DNA of 25,723 nucleotides from M3007 sp964646615 (GTDB lineage Bacteria; Bacteroidota; Bacteroidia; Chitinophagales; Saprospiraceae): the NCBI GenBank assembly GCA_964646615.1, contig CAZYEV010000061.1, forward strand, positions 1 to 25,723, read 5' to 3'. Position 1 is the stretch's first letter. Each line of letters starts with the position of its first letter. Shown in pieces: positions 1 to 7,687 of this stretch. The translations under genes were made by a program, and so were the position numbers. The notes under the pieces were generated by a model. The model saw only the letters and a list, made by a program, of their open reading frames with translations. It had not been told where the DNA came from and ran no database searches.

Positions 1-229
1 CGGCGTGCAACTGTCCAGCAAAACCAAAAACATCGAAGCCTGGAAGGCCGAACAGGTCGCTGACGGCAGGTAGTAAATCGGCGCGGCCTTGGCAAATGTC
101 GAACACCATGCCCTGCGACAAGCCCTGCTCCACCCCCACCACCTCGGCGATGCGAGGCGCCTGCGCGCCTGCGGGCAAATAACCCGCTGCAAGCAACAAG
201 AACAGCAGACAAGACACACGGGCAAACAT
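1..229 (-). CDS. 5' end of a sensor/regulator-like secreted or membrane protein, partial and possibly broken
   Basis: The minus-strand frame opens at ATG 229-227 and stays open to the window edge (76 codons). It begins with a signal peptide (hydrophobic residues about 7-20, then AGAQA). Residues 36-47 read GLSQGMVFDICQ, which resembles the segment opening the beta-propeller sensor region of Bacteroidota hybrid two-component regulators. In that family a motif like DRxGFLW should follow at once. Here residues 48-54 read GRADLLP and the similarity then ends, while codons become unusual for this genome (TTA CTA CCT, GTT TTT GGT TTT). The gene may therefore be a real divergent protein or a remnant broken near position 75-90. 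A -7 promoter box lies six bases before the ATG. The start is well supported; the function is a guess from one short motif. Confidence 0.5.
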   Translation of the reverse strand, partial: MFARVSCLLFLLLAAGYLPAGAQAPRIAEVVGVEQGLSQGMVFDICQGRADLLPAVSDLFGLPGFDVFGFAGQLHA

Positions 230-235
230 CTGCCG

Positions 236-243
236 CAAAAGTA
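236..243 (-). promoter_or_regulatory. Bacteroidota -7 box (TACTTTTG) for the minus-strand gene at the left edge
   Basis: Read on the minus strand the site is TACTTTTG, an exact match to the Bacteroidota TAnnTTTG -7 element. Only six bases separate it from the ATG, so transcription would begin at or within a few bases of the start codon. I do not see a convincing -33 TTG at the usual spacing of about 20 bases. Confidence 0.55.
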
Positions 244-445
244 AACAAATGCGCCGCCAAAGCCCGCACACCGAAATGCCGCCCGGCGCAGGTGCCTTGA
301 AAAGATAAGGAGCTCGCTCCAGAAACTCAACGCTGCCCTGCCCCTCCGACACAATGACTGGAGTCAATTCCTTCTTGCAAGCATTTCATCCAGTACCCTG
401 TCAGCACAGTCCTCCGGTCGGTTACAGCGAGCCATTACGAATGCA

Positions 446-492
446 CGAATTTGAGGCGACACCTCCTGGCGGGAGATGTCGCCTCAAATTCG
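446..492 (+). repeat. Palindromic intergenic repeat, copy 1 (33-bp core at 453-485)
   Basis: The core begins GAGGCGACACCTC and ends GAGATGTCGCCTC. In this copy the flanks also pair: arms 446-466 and 472-492 form 16 perfect pairs, one C:A mismatch (462/476), then four more pairs, with a very short loop. A T-rich stretch follows (493-505), so it resembles an intrinsic terminator, but no plus-strand gene in the window ends before it. The sequence just upstream (436-450) contains an ACGAATGCACGAAT motif, related to one near copy 2. The other copies are at 11466-11498 (inverted) and 19698-19730. Confidence 0.85.
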
Positions 493-532
493 TCTGTTTT
501 TGCTTTCGTAGCCCAGGAATACTCTCGCTGAC

Positions 533-540
533 TACCTTTG
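533..540 (+). promoter_or_regulatory. Candidate -7 box (TACCTTTG) for gcvT
   Basis: TACCTTTG matches TAnnTTTG exactly and lies 49 bases before the gcvT ATG. No clear -33 TTG is seen at the standard distance; a weak TTTCG at 504-508 is the nearest candidate. Confidence 0.5.
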
Positions 541-589
541 CCGCCATTCTACTCACGGCATCCGACGACTACACTTACACCATCACACG

Positions 590-1702
590 ATGAAGAACAC
601 ACCACTTACCGAGCGACACATCGCCTTAGGAGCCAAGATGGCCGAATTTGCCGGCTACAACATGCCCATATCTTACACAACCATCACCGACGAGCACCAC
701 GCTGTGCGCAACAATGCCGGCGTGTTCGACGTCAGCCACATGGGCGAGTTTATCGTTCGCGGCAAAGACGCCCTGCGCTTCCTGCAGAGCGTAACCGTCA
801 ACGACGTCAGCCGCCTCAAACCCGGCGATGTGCAGTACTCGTGTCTGCCCAATAAAAAAGGGGGCATCGTGGATGACCTGCTCGTCTATCGGCTCGACGA
901 CGTGCCCGAAATGACCGAAAAAGGCGTGCAGACGTTCATGCTCGTCGTGAACGCTTCCAATGAAAAAAAGGATTGGCGCTGGCTCAAGCGCATGGCCAAA
1001 GGCTTCGATGTGCAGCTGAAAAACATCTCCGACCGCACCGGCCTCATCGCCGTGCAGGGGCCAAAGGCTGCCGAAATCCTGCAAAAACTGACCGACATTG
1101 ACCTGGCCGGCATGAAGTACTACACCTTCAAACGCGGGCGCTTTGCTGGCTGCAAAAACGTCATCGTGTCGGCCACTGGCTACACCGGCGCTGGCGGCTT
1201 CGAGATCTACGCCCGCAACCGCGACATCGTCAAAATCTGGGATAAAGTGATGGCTCACGGCGCCAAATGGGGCATTAAGCCCGCCGGCTTAGGCGCCCGC
1301 GACACCCTCCGTTTAGAGAAAGGCTACTGCCTGTACGGCAACGACATTGACGACAAAACCAGCCCCCTCGAGGCCGGTTTGGGCTGGATCACCAAATTAG
1401 GCAAAGCCGAAGACTTCCCCTCCAAAGCCCGTTTTATCGAACAAAAGGAAAAGGGCGTCAAACGCAAACTGGTCGGCTTCGTCGTCGAAGACCGCCGCGT
1501 GCCGCGCCACGGCTATGACATTGAAAGCCGCCGCGGCGCCAAAATTGGCGTCGTTACGTCGGGTACCCATTCGCCCACCCTCGACCGGCCCATCGGCATG
1601 GGCTACGTGAAAGCCCAACACGCCGAACCCGGCACGCGCATCTACATCGTCGCCGGCAGCAAAAAGCTGGAAGCAACGGTGGTCAAACTGCCGTTCGTGT
1701 AG
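590..1702 (+). CDS. gcvT: Aminomethyltransferase, glycine cleavage system T protein
   Basis: GcvT takes the aminomethyl group from lipoylated H protein and, with tetrahydrofolate, yields methylenetetrahydrofolate and ammonia; it acts in the cytoplasm. The 370-residue length is normal for the family. Family hallmarks are clear: GVFDVSHMGE near residue 44, GGIVDDLLVYR near residue 91 (containing the conserved aspartate region), the folate-binding GYTGAGGFEIY near residue 200, and GLGARDTLRLEKGYCLYGNDID near residue 230-250. The C-terminal GcvT_C barrel follows (GVVTSGTHSPTL and GMGYV). The start is ATG 590, which gives the usual N-terminus (PLTERHIALGAKMAEFAGYNMPI). It stands alone: gcvH and gcvP are not adjacent. 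It converges with the M23 peptidase gene, 62 bases apart, with no obvious terminator between them. Confidence 0.97.
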   Translation: MKNTPLTERHIALGAKMAEFAGYNMPISYTTITDEHHAVRNNAGVFDVSHMGEFIVRGKDALRFLQSVTVNDVSRLKPGDVQYSCLPNKKGGIVDDLLVYRLDDVPEMTEKGVQTFMLVVNASNEKKDWRWLKRMAKGFDVQLKNISDRTGLIAVQGPKAAEILQKLTDIDLAGMKYYTFKRGRFAGCKNVIVSATGYTGAGGFEIYARNRDIVKIWDKVMAHGAKWGIKPAGLGARDTLRLEKGYCLYGNDIDDKTSPLEAGLGWITKLGKAEDFPSKARFIEQKEKGVKRKLVGFVVEDRRVPRHGYDIESRRGAKIGVVTSGTHSPTLDRPIGMGYVKAQHAEPGTRIYIVAGSKKLEATVVKLPFV

Positions 1703-1764
1703 GCGGTTGACGATGAGGGTACCAACAGGGAACAGGGATAAGCGTGCCTCAAACGGCTGCGTCA

Positions 1765-2727
1765 TCAACGAAAGCCGATATAGTCCGCCGGATTGACCGG
1801 TCGGCCCCGGTACCACAGTTCAAAGTGCAGGTGTGGCCCGGAGGACTCGACGCCGGAGTTTCCGATGAGCGCAATGGCTTCACCCGCTTTGACGGGCGTG
1901 CCGGCCTTTTTGAGCAGCACCGAGTTGTGCTTGTACAGCGTGACGATATTGTGCGGGTGCTGGATGGCAATGCTGTACCCTGTTTCCACCGTATAGCCGG
2001 CCAGGATGACCACGCCGTCGGCGGCTGCTTTTATCGCCGTATTGCGGGGCGCGGCCACATCAATGCCGAAGTGGCTTTTAAGCGGGTCGAAGCGCGCTGT
2101 GATTTCGCCCGAAACGGGCGGGATGAACTGCAGCCGTTCGATGGGCTGGTCGCTGCCCAAAGACACCGGCAGCCCGGTAGGCTTTGCGGGGTTTTCCGCG
2201 TCTCCCTCCGCCTCCGTAGGGCTGCTGGCTAAGGCCGTCTCGCCCAGCCGCCCGGCAAAGTCAGCAGGCGAAGAGGGCGCCACCGAACGGGCGGTATCCA
2301 TCCGGCTTTTACCTCTGACGGCCTCTTCGGTGAAGTCGGCCAGGTCGCCAGTCAGGATTTTACGCAGGTTTTCGTTATACAGGCGCTGGGCGTTCACCTC
2401 CTTCTCCAGCGCAGCGGCTTTTTGAGTCAGGGCCGCTATCTCGCTGTCGCGCTGAAAATCACCGTAGCCCGGGATGTAGCGCTTCAGCGGCGTATAGACA
2501 ATGAGGAGCGTAACCAGAATAGCCGTGCCCACGATGAGCGAGCTGAGGAAAATGTACACACTCAACGGGGACAGTTTCAGCGAGGATACCTCCTCGAACG
2601 TCTCGTCGTTGACGACAACCAAGCGATACTGGTCGCGCAACCGGTCCAACCAGCTGCGCGGCTCGCCCTCTGCGCTTCGGCGAAAGGACAGCAAAAAGTT
2701 TCTGGCCGCAACGAGGTATTTTTGCAT
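1765..2727 (-). CDS. Membrane-anchored M23 family metallopeptidase (peptidoglycan endopeptidase or its inactive relative)
   Basis: This is a 320-residue protein read from ATG 2727. Residues about 55-79 form one transmembrane helix and residues about 90-130 a likely coiled coil. The last 115 residues are a LytM/M23 domain of the kind that cuts peptide cross-links in peptidoglycan. The zinc ligands expected of an active enzyme are present: HFGID (first His and Asp) and HLHFE (final His), with GNSGVESSGP before the latter. Membrane anchor, coiled coil and M23 together are typical of Bacteroidota cell-wall remodelling proteins. The frame extends upstream to 3009, but that would overlap the divergent porW-like gene and adds arginine-rich, unlikely sequence, so I chose the internal start. 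The fold is certain; the exact substrate bond is inferred. Confidence 0.9.
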   Translation of the reverse strand: MQKYLVAARNFLLSFRRSAEGEPRSWLDRLRDQYRLVVVNDETFEEVSSLKLSPLSVYIFLSSLIVGTAILVTLLIVYTPLKRYIPGYGDFQRDSEIAALTQKAAALEKEVNAQRLYNENLRKILTGDLADFTEEAVRGKSRMDTARSVAPSSPADFAGRLGETALASSPTEAEGDAENPAKPTGLPVSLGSDQPIERLQFIPPVSGEITARFDPLKSHFGIDVAAPRNTAIKAAADGVVILAGYTVETGYSIAIQHPHNIVTLYKHNSVLLKKAGTPVKAGEAIALIGNSGVESSGPHLHFELWYRGRPVNPADYIGFR

Positions 2728-2908
2728 GCGTTTTCTGCGCCCAACGGCTGTCTCCAAGCCGCTGCCGCGGCAAAGTTCGGGCAAAAAACGCGCCCGCAGG
2801 CGAAAAAATACCTCGGCCCGCTCCCCGAGGGCAGGCAACCTGACCCGCCTCAACAGCGCCACTAAGCATCTGTATTGGGTTCTCTGACCAACACCAAACC
2901 TGCTTGAT

Positions 2909-5752
2909 ATGACAAAGTTCCGGCTTCTGCTCCTCGGCGTGCTGGCCACTGTGCTCGCCCTCGGCTGCGTAACCACCAAAAAGAAAAACGCCGACGCAGG
3001 GTGGCTCAAAAAGAACTACCACAACCTCACTTCCAAGTACAACTATTGGTTCAACGCCGACGAACTGCTGCGCCTCACGATAGCCGACCTGTCGGCACAG
3101 CACAAAGACAACTACAACCAGCTGCTCGAACTCTATCCCTATGCCGCCGTAAACCCCAGTGGCGCTTTGGGCAACTTAGACAACGTCATCAAAAAATCGG
3201 CCACAGCCATCGTCCTGCACCGCGTGAGCGACTTCGTGGACGACTGCTACACCATGATGGGCCAGGCCCAATACCTCAAGCGCGACTACGAAACAGCCGA
3301 GTCCACCTTCCGCTACATCCGCGAGAACTACAACCCCAACACCAAATCCAAACTCAAAAGCGGCAGCAAGAAGAAAAAGGACGTCAAGAAGAAGAAAAAC
3401 AAAAAGAAATCGCCCAAAAAGAAAAAGAAGAAGGGCAAAGGCTCGAGCAAGAAAAAGTCCAACAAAGACAAGAAAGACCCTAAGAAGCAACAGGAGGGCG
3501 CCTCGCCCAGCAAGCCCGCTGCTGTCGGCGGCGCCAAAGCCAAAAAAGACGACCCGCTACTGCCGCTGGAGAACCCATACGAAAAGTTCATGCAGCGCAC
3601 AGTAGCCTACCCGCTGGCCATGATCTGGTACGGCCGTACGCTGACGGAGCGCCAGAAGTACGAAGAAGCCGATTTCCTGTACCGCAGCTTAGAGCAAGAC
3701 CCCTACTTCCCCTCCGAGCTGCGCAAAGACCTCTACACCGCACAGGCCTATCTGGCCATCAAACAGAAGCGCTACGAGCAGGCCATCCCACCTCTGGAGC
3801 GCGCCGTACAGAACGCTCCGCGCAAACGCGAGCGCGCCCGATTGGCCTATATCCTTTCGCAACTGTACGAACAGGCCAGCCAGCCCGACAAGGCATACAG
3901 CGCTCTGGATATCGCGCTCGTCAGCAACCCCACGTACGAAATGGAATTCAACGCCCGCCTGCGCCAGGTACAGGCCGGCTACGCCTACAAGCGCTTCACT
4001 GCCGGCGAAGCCATCAAGCAACTGGAACGCATGACGCGCGACGAGAAAAACACAGAGTATAAAGACCAGATCTACTTCGCCATGGCCGGCATTCACCTGC
4101 GCGAAAAACAGCGCGATGAAGGCATCGTCATGCTCAAACAGTCGCTGGCCAACGCCACCTCGAACACTTACCTCCGCAGCGAAGCCTATCTGATGCTGGC
4201 CGACCTCTATTTCGAGGGCGAAGACTACGTTTTTGCCAAAAAATACTACGACAGCACGCTCACGGTGCTGCCCGCTACCGATCCGCGCTTCGCACGCGCC
4301 CAGCGCTATGCCGACAACCTGACGGAAATCGCCCGCCTCATCACCCGCATCACCGAAAACGACAGCATCCTGCGCTTGTACCAGATGTCGCCTGACGAGC
4401 GCATCGCTTTTGCTAAAAACATCCAAAAACAGCGCGAAGAAGAAGCCAAACAGGCTGCTGCCAGCGCCCAAAACCCGCCGGCTGCCTCCGCCCCGCCCGT
4501 GGCACCCATCGCCGGCCAGCGCTCATCCTTCTATTTCTACAACGAGGCCTTCGTCAAAAAAGGCAAAAAGGACTTCACCAAAGTGTGGGGCAACCGCAAA
4601 CTGGAAGACAACTGGCGCCGCAGCAACCGCCCCCAATCGTTTGCCGCTGCCGATGGTGCAGGTCCCGGCGGAGCCGATACGCTCGCCGCCACTACTGGCG
4701 AAGACATCAACGAAATCCTCAAAGGAATACCGCAAAGCGAAGAAGAACTGGCCGTCATCCACGCCTCCACGTACGAGGCCATGTTCAACCTCGGCGTACT
4801 TTACCGCGAAAAGCTGGCCCACAACCAGCGCTGCGCCAGCACTCTGGAAGAAATGCAGCGCCGATACCCCGACGCCACCAAACACCAGATAGAAACCTGG
4901 TACTACTGCTACTTAGCCTTCACTGACTTGGGCAACCGCGAGCGCGCTAAGTACTACTACGACCTGCTCGCATCTAAGCACCCCAACAGCCCTTACACGC
5001 GCGTGCTAACCGACCCGGAGTTCATCAATAGCGCCCGCGAACGCGAACGCGAAGCCTCGCGCTACTACGACCAGACCTACGAACTCTTCAAGCAGGGCAA
5101 CTACCAGACCGCCTTCGAGCGCTGCCAAAAGGCACCTGAACGCTACGGAACCACACACCCGCTCATTCCCAAATTCGCCCTCCTCAGCGCCATGTGCACG
5201 GGCAACCTCCAGGGGCAGGCCGCCTATTGCGGTGCCCTCAAAGAAGTCGTCGCCCGGCACCCCGAAAGCCCTGAAGCCACCCGAGCCAAGGAAATCATGC
5301 GCGTCGTCTCCTGCGACGGACACGAAGTGGCCACCAACCCTTCCACGCCCAACCCAGGCCCCATTGACGATGCTTTCACCTTAGACGACGACAAACTGCA
5401 CTACTTCCTCATCGTCCTCAGCGGCAACGACCTGCCCCTCGACGACATCAAAATCGCCGTCTCCGACTACAACCGTGAATACCACCGACTCGAACAGCTC
5501 CGCCTGTCCAACATCTTCCTCGGCACCGATATCAATATGCCGATCCTCGTCATCCGAAAGTTCGACAACAAGGAACAGGCCATGCGTTACTATCACGAGG
5601 TCAAAGACAAAAAAGAGTTCCTGGGCGAAACAGGGAAGAAAACCTACACCAAAGAGTTCTTCCCCATCACCCAGGAGAACTATCGCCGCGTGTTAAAAAA
5701 TAAGACGCTGGACGGCTATCGCGAGTTCTTCGCACAGCACTACCTCAAATAG
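2909..5752 (+). CDS. porW: PorW/SprE-like TPR lipoprotein, type IX secretion/gliding component
   Basis: PorW (SprE in gliding flavobacteria) is an outer-membrane-associated lipoprotein needed for T9SS function. The 947-residue protein starts with a lipoprotein signal (lipobox ending LALGC, acylated Cys20). The segment around residues 32-60 (NYHNLTSKYNYWFNADELL) matches the family's characteristic N-terminus. Tetratricopeptide-type helical repeats follow in two blocks (about 105-500 and 620-780), separated by an Ala/Pro-rich linker near 510-535. The last 120 residues (from about DDKLHYFLIVLSG) form a conserved C-terminal domain. Residues 146-194 are an odd insertion with about 29 lysines in 49 positions. 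It is similar to or somewhat longer than SprE proteins. The gene is monocistronic, divergent from the M23 gene. The family assignment is from recognition of the N-terminus and architecture and is fairly secure. Confidence 0.83.
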   Translation: MTKFRLLLLGVLATVLALGCVTTKKKNADAGWLKKNYHNLTSKYNYWFNADELLRLTIADLSAQHKDNYNQLLELYPYAAVNPSGALGNLDNVIKKSATAIVLHRVSDFVDDCYTMMGQAQYLKRDYETAESTFRYIRENYNPNTKSKLKSGSKKKKDVKKKKNKKKSPKKKKKKGKGSSKKKSNKDKKDPKKQQEGASPSKPAAVGGAKAKKDDPLLPLENPYEKFMQRTVAYPLAMIWYGRTLTERQKYEEADFLYRSLEQDPYFPSELRKDLYTAQAYLAIKQKRYEQAIPPLERAVQNAPRKRERARLAYILSQLYEQASQPDKAYSALDIALVSNPTYEMEFNARLRQVQAGYAYKRFTAGEAIKQLERMTRDEKNTEYKDQIYFAMAGIHLREKQRDEGIVMLKQSLANATSNTYLRSEAYLMLADLYFEGEDYVFAKKYYDSTLTVLPATDPRFARAQRYADNLTEIARLITRITENDSILRLYQMSPDERIAFAKNIQKQREEEAKQAAASAQNPPAASAPPVAPIAGQRSSFYFYNEAFVKKGKKDFTKVWGNRKLEDNWRRSNRPQSFAAADGAGPGGADTLAATTGEDINEILKGIPQSEEELAVIHASTYEAMFNLGVLYREKLAHNQRCASTLEEMQRRYPDATKHQIETWYYCYLAFTDLGNRERAKYYYDLLASKHPNSPYTRVLTDPEFINSAREREREASRYYDQTYELFKQGNYQTAFERCQKAPERYGTTHPLIPKFALLSAMCTGNLQGQAAYCGALKEVVARHPESPEATRAKEIMRVVSCDGHEVATNPSTPNPGPIDDAFTLDDDKLHYFLIVLSGNDLPLDDIKIAVSDYNREYHRLEQLRLSNIFLGTDINMPILVIRKFDNKEQAMRYYHEVKDKKEFLGETGKKTYTKEFFPITQENYRRVLKNKTLDGYREFFAQHYLK

Positions 5753-5830
5753 CCGCAAGCGCTCAACGCTGCTTGCAAGGGCCTGACTGCCGGAAGAGCA
5801 AGGCCTCCGGAGGCTTCCATCTGTCTTAAG
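5753..5830 (+). terminator. Possible transcription end after the porW-like gene (small inverted repeats)
   Basis: Directly after the stop codon are GCAAGC/GCTTGC arms (about 5755-5776), and further on a self-complementary GCCTCCGGAGGC (about 5804-5815). Neither is followed by a proper T-tract, so their role as terminators is weak. Confidence 0.3.
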
Positions 5831-5906
5831 TACAAAAAAAATGTGCCACCGATAGCCTCATTTTCAGCGGTTTATCAAATTTTTTAAGACAATTTTTCGC
5901 CCTCTC

Positions 5907-5937
5907 TTGCAGGCGCAGGGAGGTCGTTCTACCTTTG
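5907..5937 (+). promoter_or_regulatory. Promoter of the rplM-rpsI-rpsB-tsf operon
   Basis: A -33 TTG at 5907-5909 and a -7 TACCTTTG at 5930-5937 are 20 bases apart, the best match in the window to the Bacteroidota promoter. Transcription would begin a few bases after 5937, leaving a leader of about 60 bases before rplM. Confidence 0.75.
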
Positions 5938-5940
5938 CAG

Positions 5941-5952
5941 CCGCTTTTGCGG
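5941..5952 (+). promoter_or_regulatory. Small hairpin at the 5' end of the rplM leader
   Basis: CCGC TTTT GCGG forms a short stem-loop at the very start of the predicted rplM transcript, followed by a T-rich leader to the ATG. Ribosomal protein leaders often bind one of the encoded proteins for autogenous control, and L13-type leaders have been proposed in Bacteroidia. This stem alone is too small to claim that here. Confidence 0.3.
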
Positions 5953-6002
5953 AAGCCTTTCATTTTTTCACTGGATTTTTACCTTTTAACGACGATAAAA
6001 GC

Positions 6003-6461
6003 ATGGATACGCTGAGTTACCGCACCAAGTCGGTCAGCAAAGAGGAAGCCGAGCACAAGTGGTATGTCGTGGACGCCGAAAACCAGGTGGTTGGGCGTCT
6101 GTGCAGCCGCATTGCAGCCGTATTGCGCGGCAAGAACAAGCCCTCCTACACCCCACACGCCGACACGGGCGACTACGTGATTGTGATTAACGCCGAAAAA
6201 GTGCGTTTCACGGGCAAGAAATGGGAACAGAAGGAATACAAAGACTTCTCGCATTGGCCCGGCGGTCAGAAGTTGACACCCGCCGAGGTGATGCTGGAGA
6301 AAGACCCGCGCCGCATCATTGAGCGCGCCGTACGCGGCATGCTGCCCAAGAACAAACTGGGCCGCCAGGTCATCAAGCGCCTGTTCGTGTATGCCGGCCC
6401 CACACACAAGCACGAAGCCCAAAAGCCGGAAGCCCTCACGTTTTCGAGCAAAAATTCCTAA
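6003..6461 (+). CDS. rplM: 50S ribosomal protein L13 (uL13)
   Basis: L13 is an early-assembling protein of the large ribosomal subunit. The 152-residue product carries the family core: WYVVDAENQVVGRLCSRIAAVLRGK near the N-terminus, then YVIVINAEKVRFTGKKW, and the C-terminal RAVRGMLPKNKLGRQVIKRLFVYAG. The frame is open from 5907, but ATG 6003 gives the usual Bacteroidota N-terminus (MDTLSYRTKS) and lies after the promoter. It is the first gene of the operon; rpsI follows 27 bases later. Confidence 0.98.
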   Translation: MDTLSYRTKSVSKEEAEHKWYVVDAENQVVGRLCSRIAAVLRGKNKPSYTPHADTGDYVIVINAEKVRFTGKKWEQKEYKDFSHWPGGQKLTPAEVMLEKDPRRIIERAVRGMLPKNKLGRQVIKRLFVYAGPTHKHEAQKPEALTFSSKNS

Positions 6462-6488
6462 CCACACCACCCATAGTCCGACACTGAT

Positions 6489-6875
6489 ATGGATATGATA
6501 AATGCCCTCGGGCGCCGCAAAACTGCCGTAGCCCGCGTGTACCTGATGCAAGGGGAAGGCAACATCACCGTCAACGGTAAAGACTACCGCGAGTACTTCC
6601 CGCAAATTCACGTTCAGCACAATGTTGTGGATCCCTTCACCGTGGCGGGCATTGAGCCGGCCTTCGACGTCAAGGTCAATGTGCGCGGCGGTGGTTTCAA
6701 AGGCCAGGCCGAAGCCATTCGCATGGGCATCAGCCGCGCTTTGGTGAAGCTGAACGAAGAGTACAAAAAGCCGCTCAAGGAAAAGAAATTCCTCACCCGC
6801 GACAGCCGCATGGTGGAGCGCAAGAAGTACGGTCGCCCCAAAGCGCGCAAACGCTTCCAGTTCTCCAAACGCTAA
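6489..6875 (+). CDS. rpsI: 30S ribosomal protein S9 (uS9)
   Basis: S9 lies in the head of the small subunit, with its C-terminal tail reaching the P-site tRNA. The 128-residue protein starts INALGRRKTAVARVYL after MDM and ends in the conserved basic tail with terminal SKR (PKARKRFQFSKR), so it is full length. ATG 6489 is used; ATG 6495 two codons later is a possible alternative. The L13-S9 pair is nearly universal in bacteria, and rpsB follows after 21 bases. Confidence 0.98.
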   Translation: MDMINALGRRKTAVARVYLMQGEGNITVNGKDYREYFPQIHVQHNVVDPFTVAGIEPAFDVKVNVRGGGFKGQAEAIRMGISRALVKLNEEYKKPLKEKKFLTRDSRMVERKKYGRPKARKRFQFSKR

Positions 6876-6896
6876 CCCTCAACTCAGACAGCACAC

Positions 6897-7628
6897 ATGC
6901 AGAAGCCTACCTATAAAGAGCTGCTCGAAGCGGGTTGCCACTTTGGCCACATGCGCAAAAAGTGGAACCCCAAGATGACGCCCTACATCTTCATGGAACA
7001 CAAGGGCGTGCACATCATTGACCTCAACCGCACCGCCGAATGTCTGGAACGCGCTGCTCAAGCCATGAAAATTCTGGCCAAAAACGGCAAGAAAATCCTG
7101 TTTGTAGCCACCAAAAAGCAAGCGCGCGAAATCGTGCAGAAGGCAGCCGAGAGCGTGGACATGCCCTTCGTTACGGAGCGCTGGCTGGGCGGCATGATGA
7201 CCAACTTCATGACCATCCGCAAGTCCATTAAAAAAATGCAGGCCATCGAACGCATGCTGGCCGATACCACGCTGACCAGCATCACCAAAAAGGAGCGCCT
7301 CACCCTGGCCCGCGAACACGCCAAACTGACCAAACAACTCGGCGGCGTGGCCAACCTCAACCGCCTGCCCTCTGCCGTCTATATCGTGGACATCCACCAC
7401 GAACACATCGCCCTGGCCGAAGCCCGCAAACTGGGCATCAAAACCTTCGGCATCGTGGACACCAACTCCGACCCCACGCTGGTGGATTACCCCATCCCCA
7501 GCAACGACGACGCCTCCAAGGCCATCGCCTTCATCACCAACTACCTCACCGAAGCCATTCGCGAAGGCCTGCAGGAGCGCCAGACGACCCAAACCTACGA
7601 AAGCGAAGGGACTGCCGTAGAGGCCTGA
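6897..7628 (+). CDS. rpsB: 30S ribosomal protein S2 (uS2)
   Basis: S2 joins the small subunit late and helps recruit S1 and mRNA. The 243-residue product shows the family signature from the start (LLEAGCHFGHMRKKWNPKM), the region FVATKKQAREIVQKAAE, RWLGGMMTNF near residue 100, and the C-terminal GIVDTNSDPTLVDYPIPSNDDA. It belongs to the L13-S9-S2-EF-Ts operon typical of Bacteroidota. Spacing to tsf is 59 bases, with no terminator seen, so the two are probably cotranscribed. Confidence 0.98.
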   Translation: MQKPTYKELLEAGCHFGHMRKKWNPKMTPYIFMEHKGVHIIDLNRTAECLERAAQAMKILAKNGKKILFVATKKQAREIVQKAAESVDMPFVTERWLGGMMTNFMTIRKSIKKMQAIERMLADTTLTSITKKERLTLAREHAKLTKQLGGVANLNRLPSAVYIVDIHHEHIALAEARKLGIKTFGIVDTNSDPTLVDYPIPSNDDASKAIAFITNYLTEAIREGLQERQTTQTYESEGTAVEA

Positions 7629-7687
7629 ACCAACCACGCTCCACTGCCCACGCCAACGCACATCACCAGCCATATAAACTCAGCACA

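Larger units (their letters stand above)
230..589. other. Intergenic region between two divergent genes
   Basis: This 360-bp gap separates the minus-strand left-edge gene from gcvT. It holds promoter boxes for both (236-243 and 533-540) and a strong palindromic repeat at 446-492 with a T-rich tract after it. An open frame at 354-593 crosses the palindrome and has an arginine- and proline-rich composition unlike the real genes, so I do not call it. No RNA gene is recognisable. Confidence 0.6.

Noticed and set aside
354..593. Small plus-strand open frame before gcvT
   Set aside because: It runs through the palindromic repeat and its promoter-like region, has unlikely composition and no conserved features.
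626..1258. 210-codon minus-strand open frame inside gcvT
   Set aside because: Antisense to a highly conserved gene and without any recognisable motif.
1703..1764. Terminator between gcvT and the M23 gene
   Set aside because: No inverted repeat with a T-tract is present in the 62-base gap.
3344..3490. Frameshift or gene fusion at the lysine-rich stretch of the PorW-like gene
   Set aside because: The frame is continuous and both sides match the same family, so an in-frame insertion is the simpler reading.
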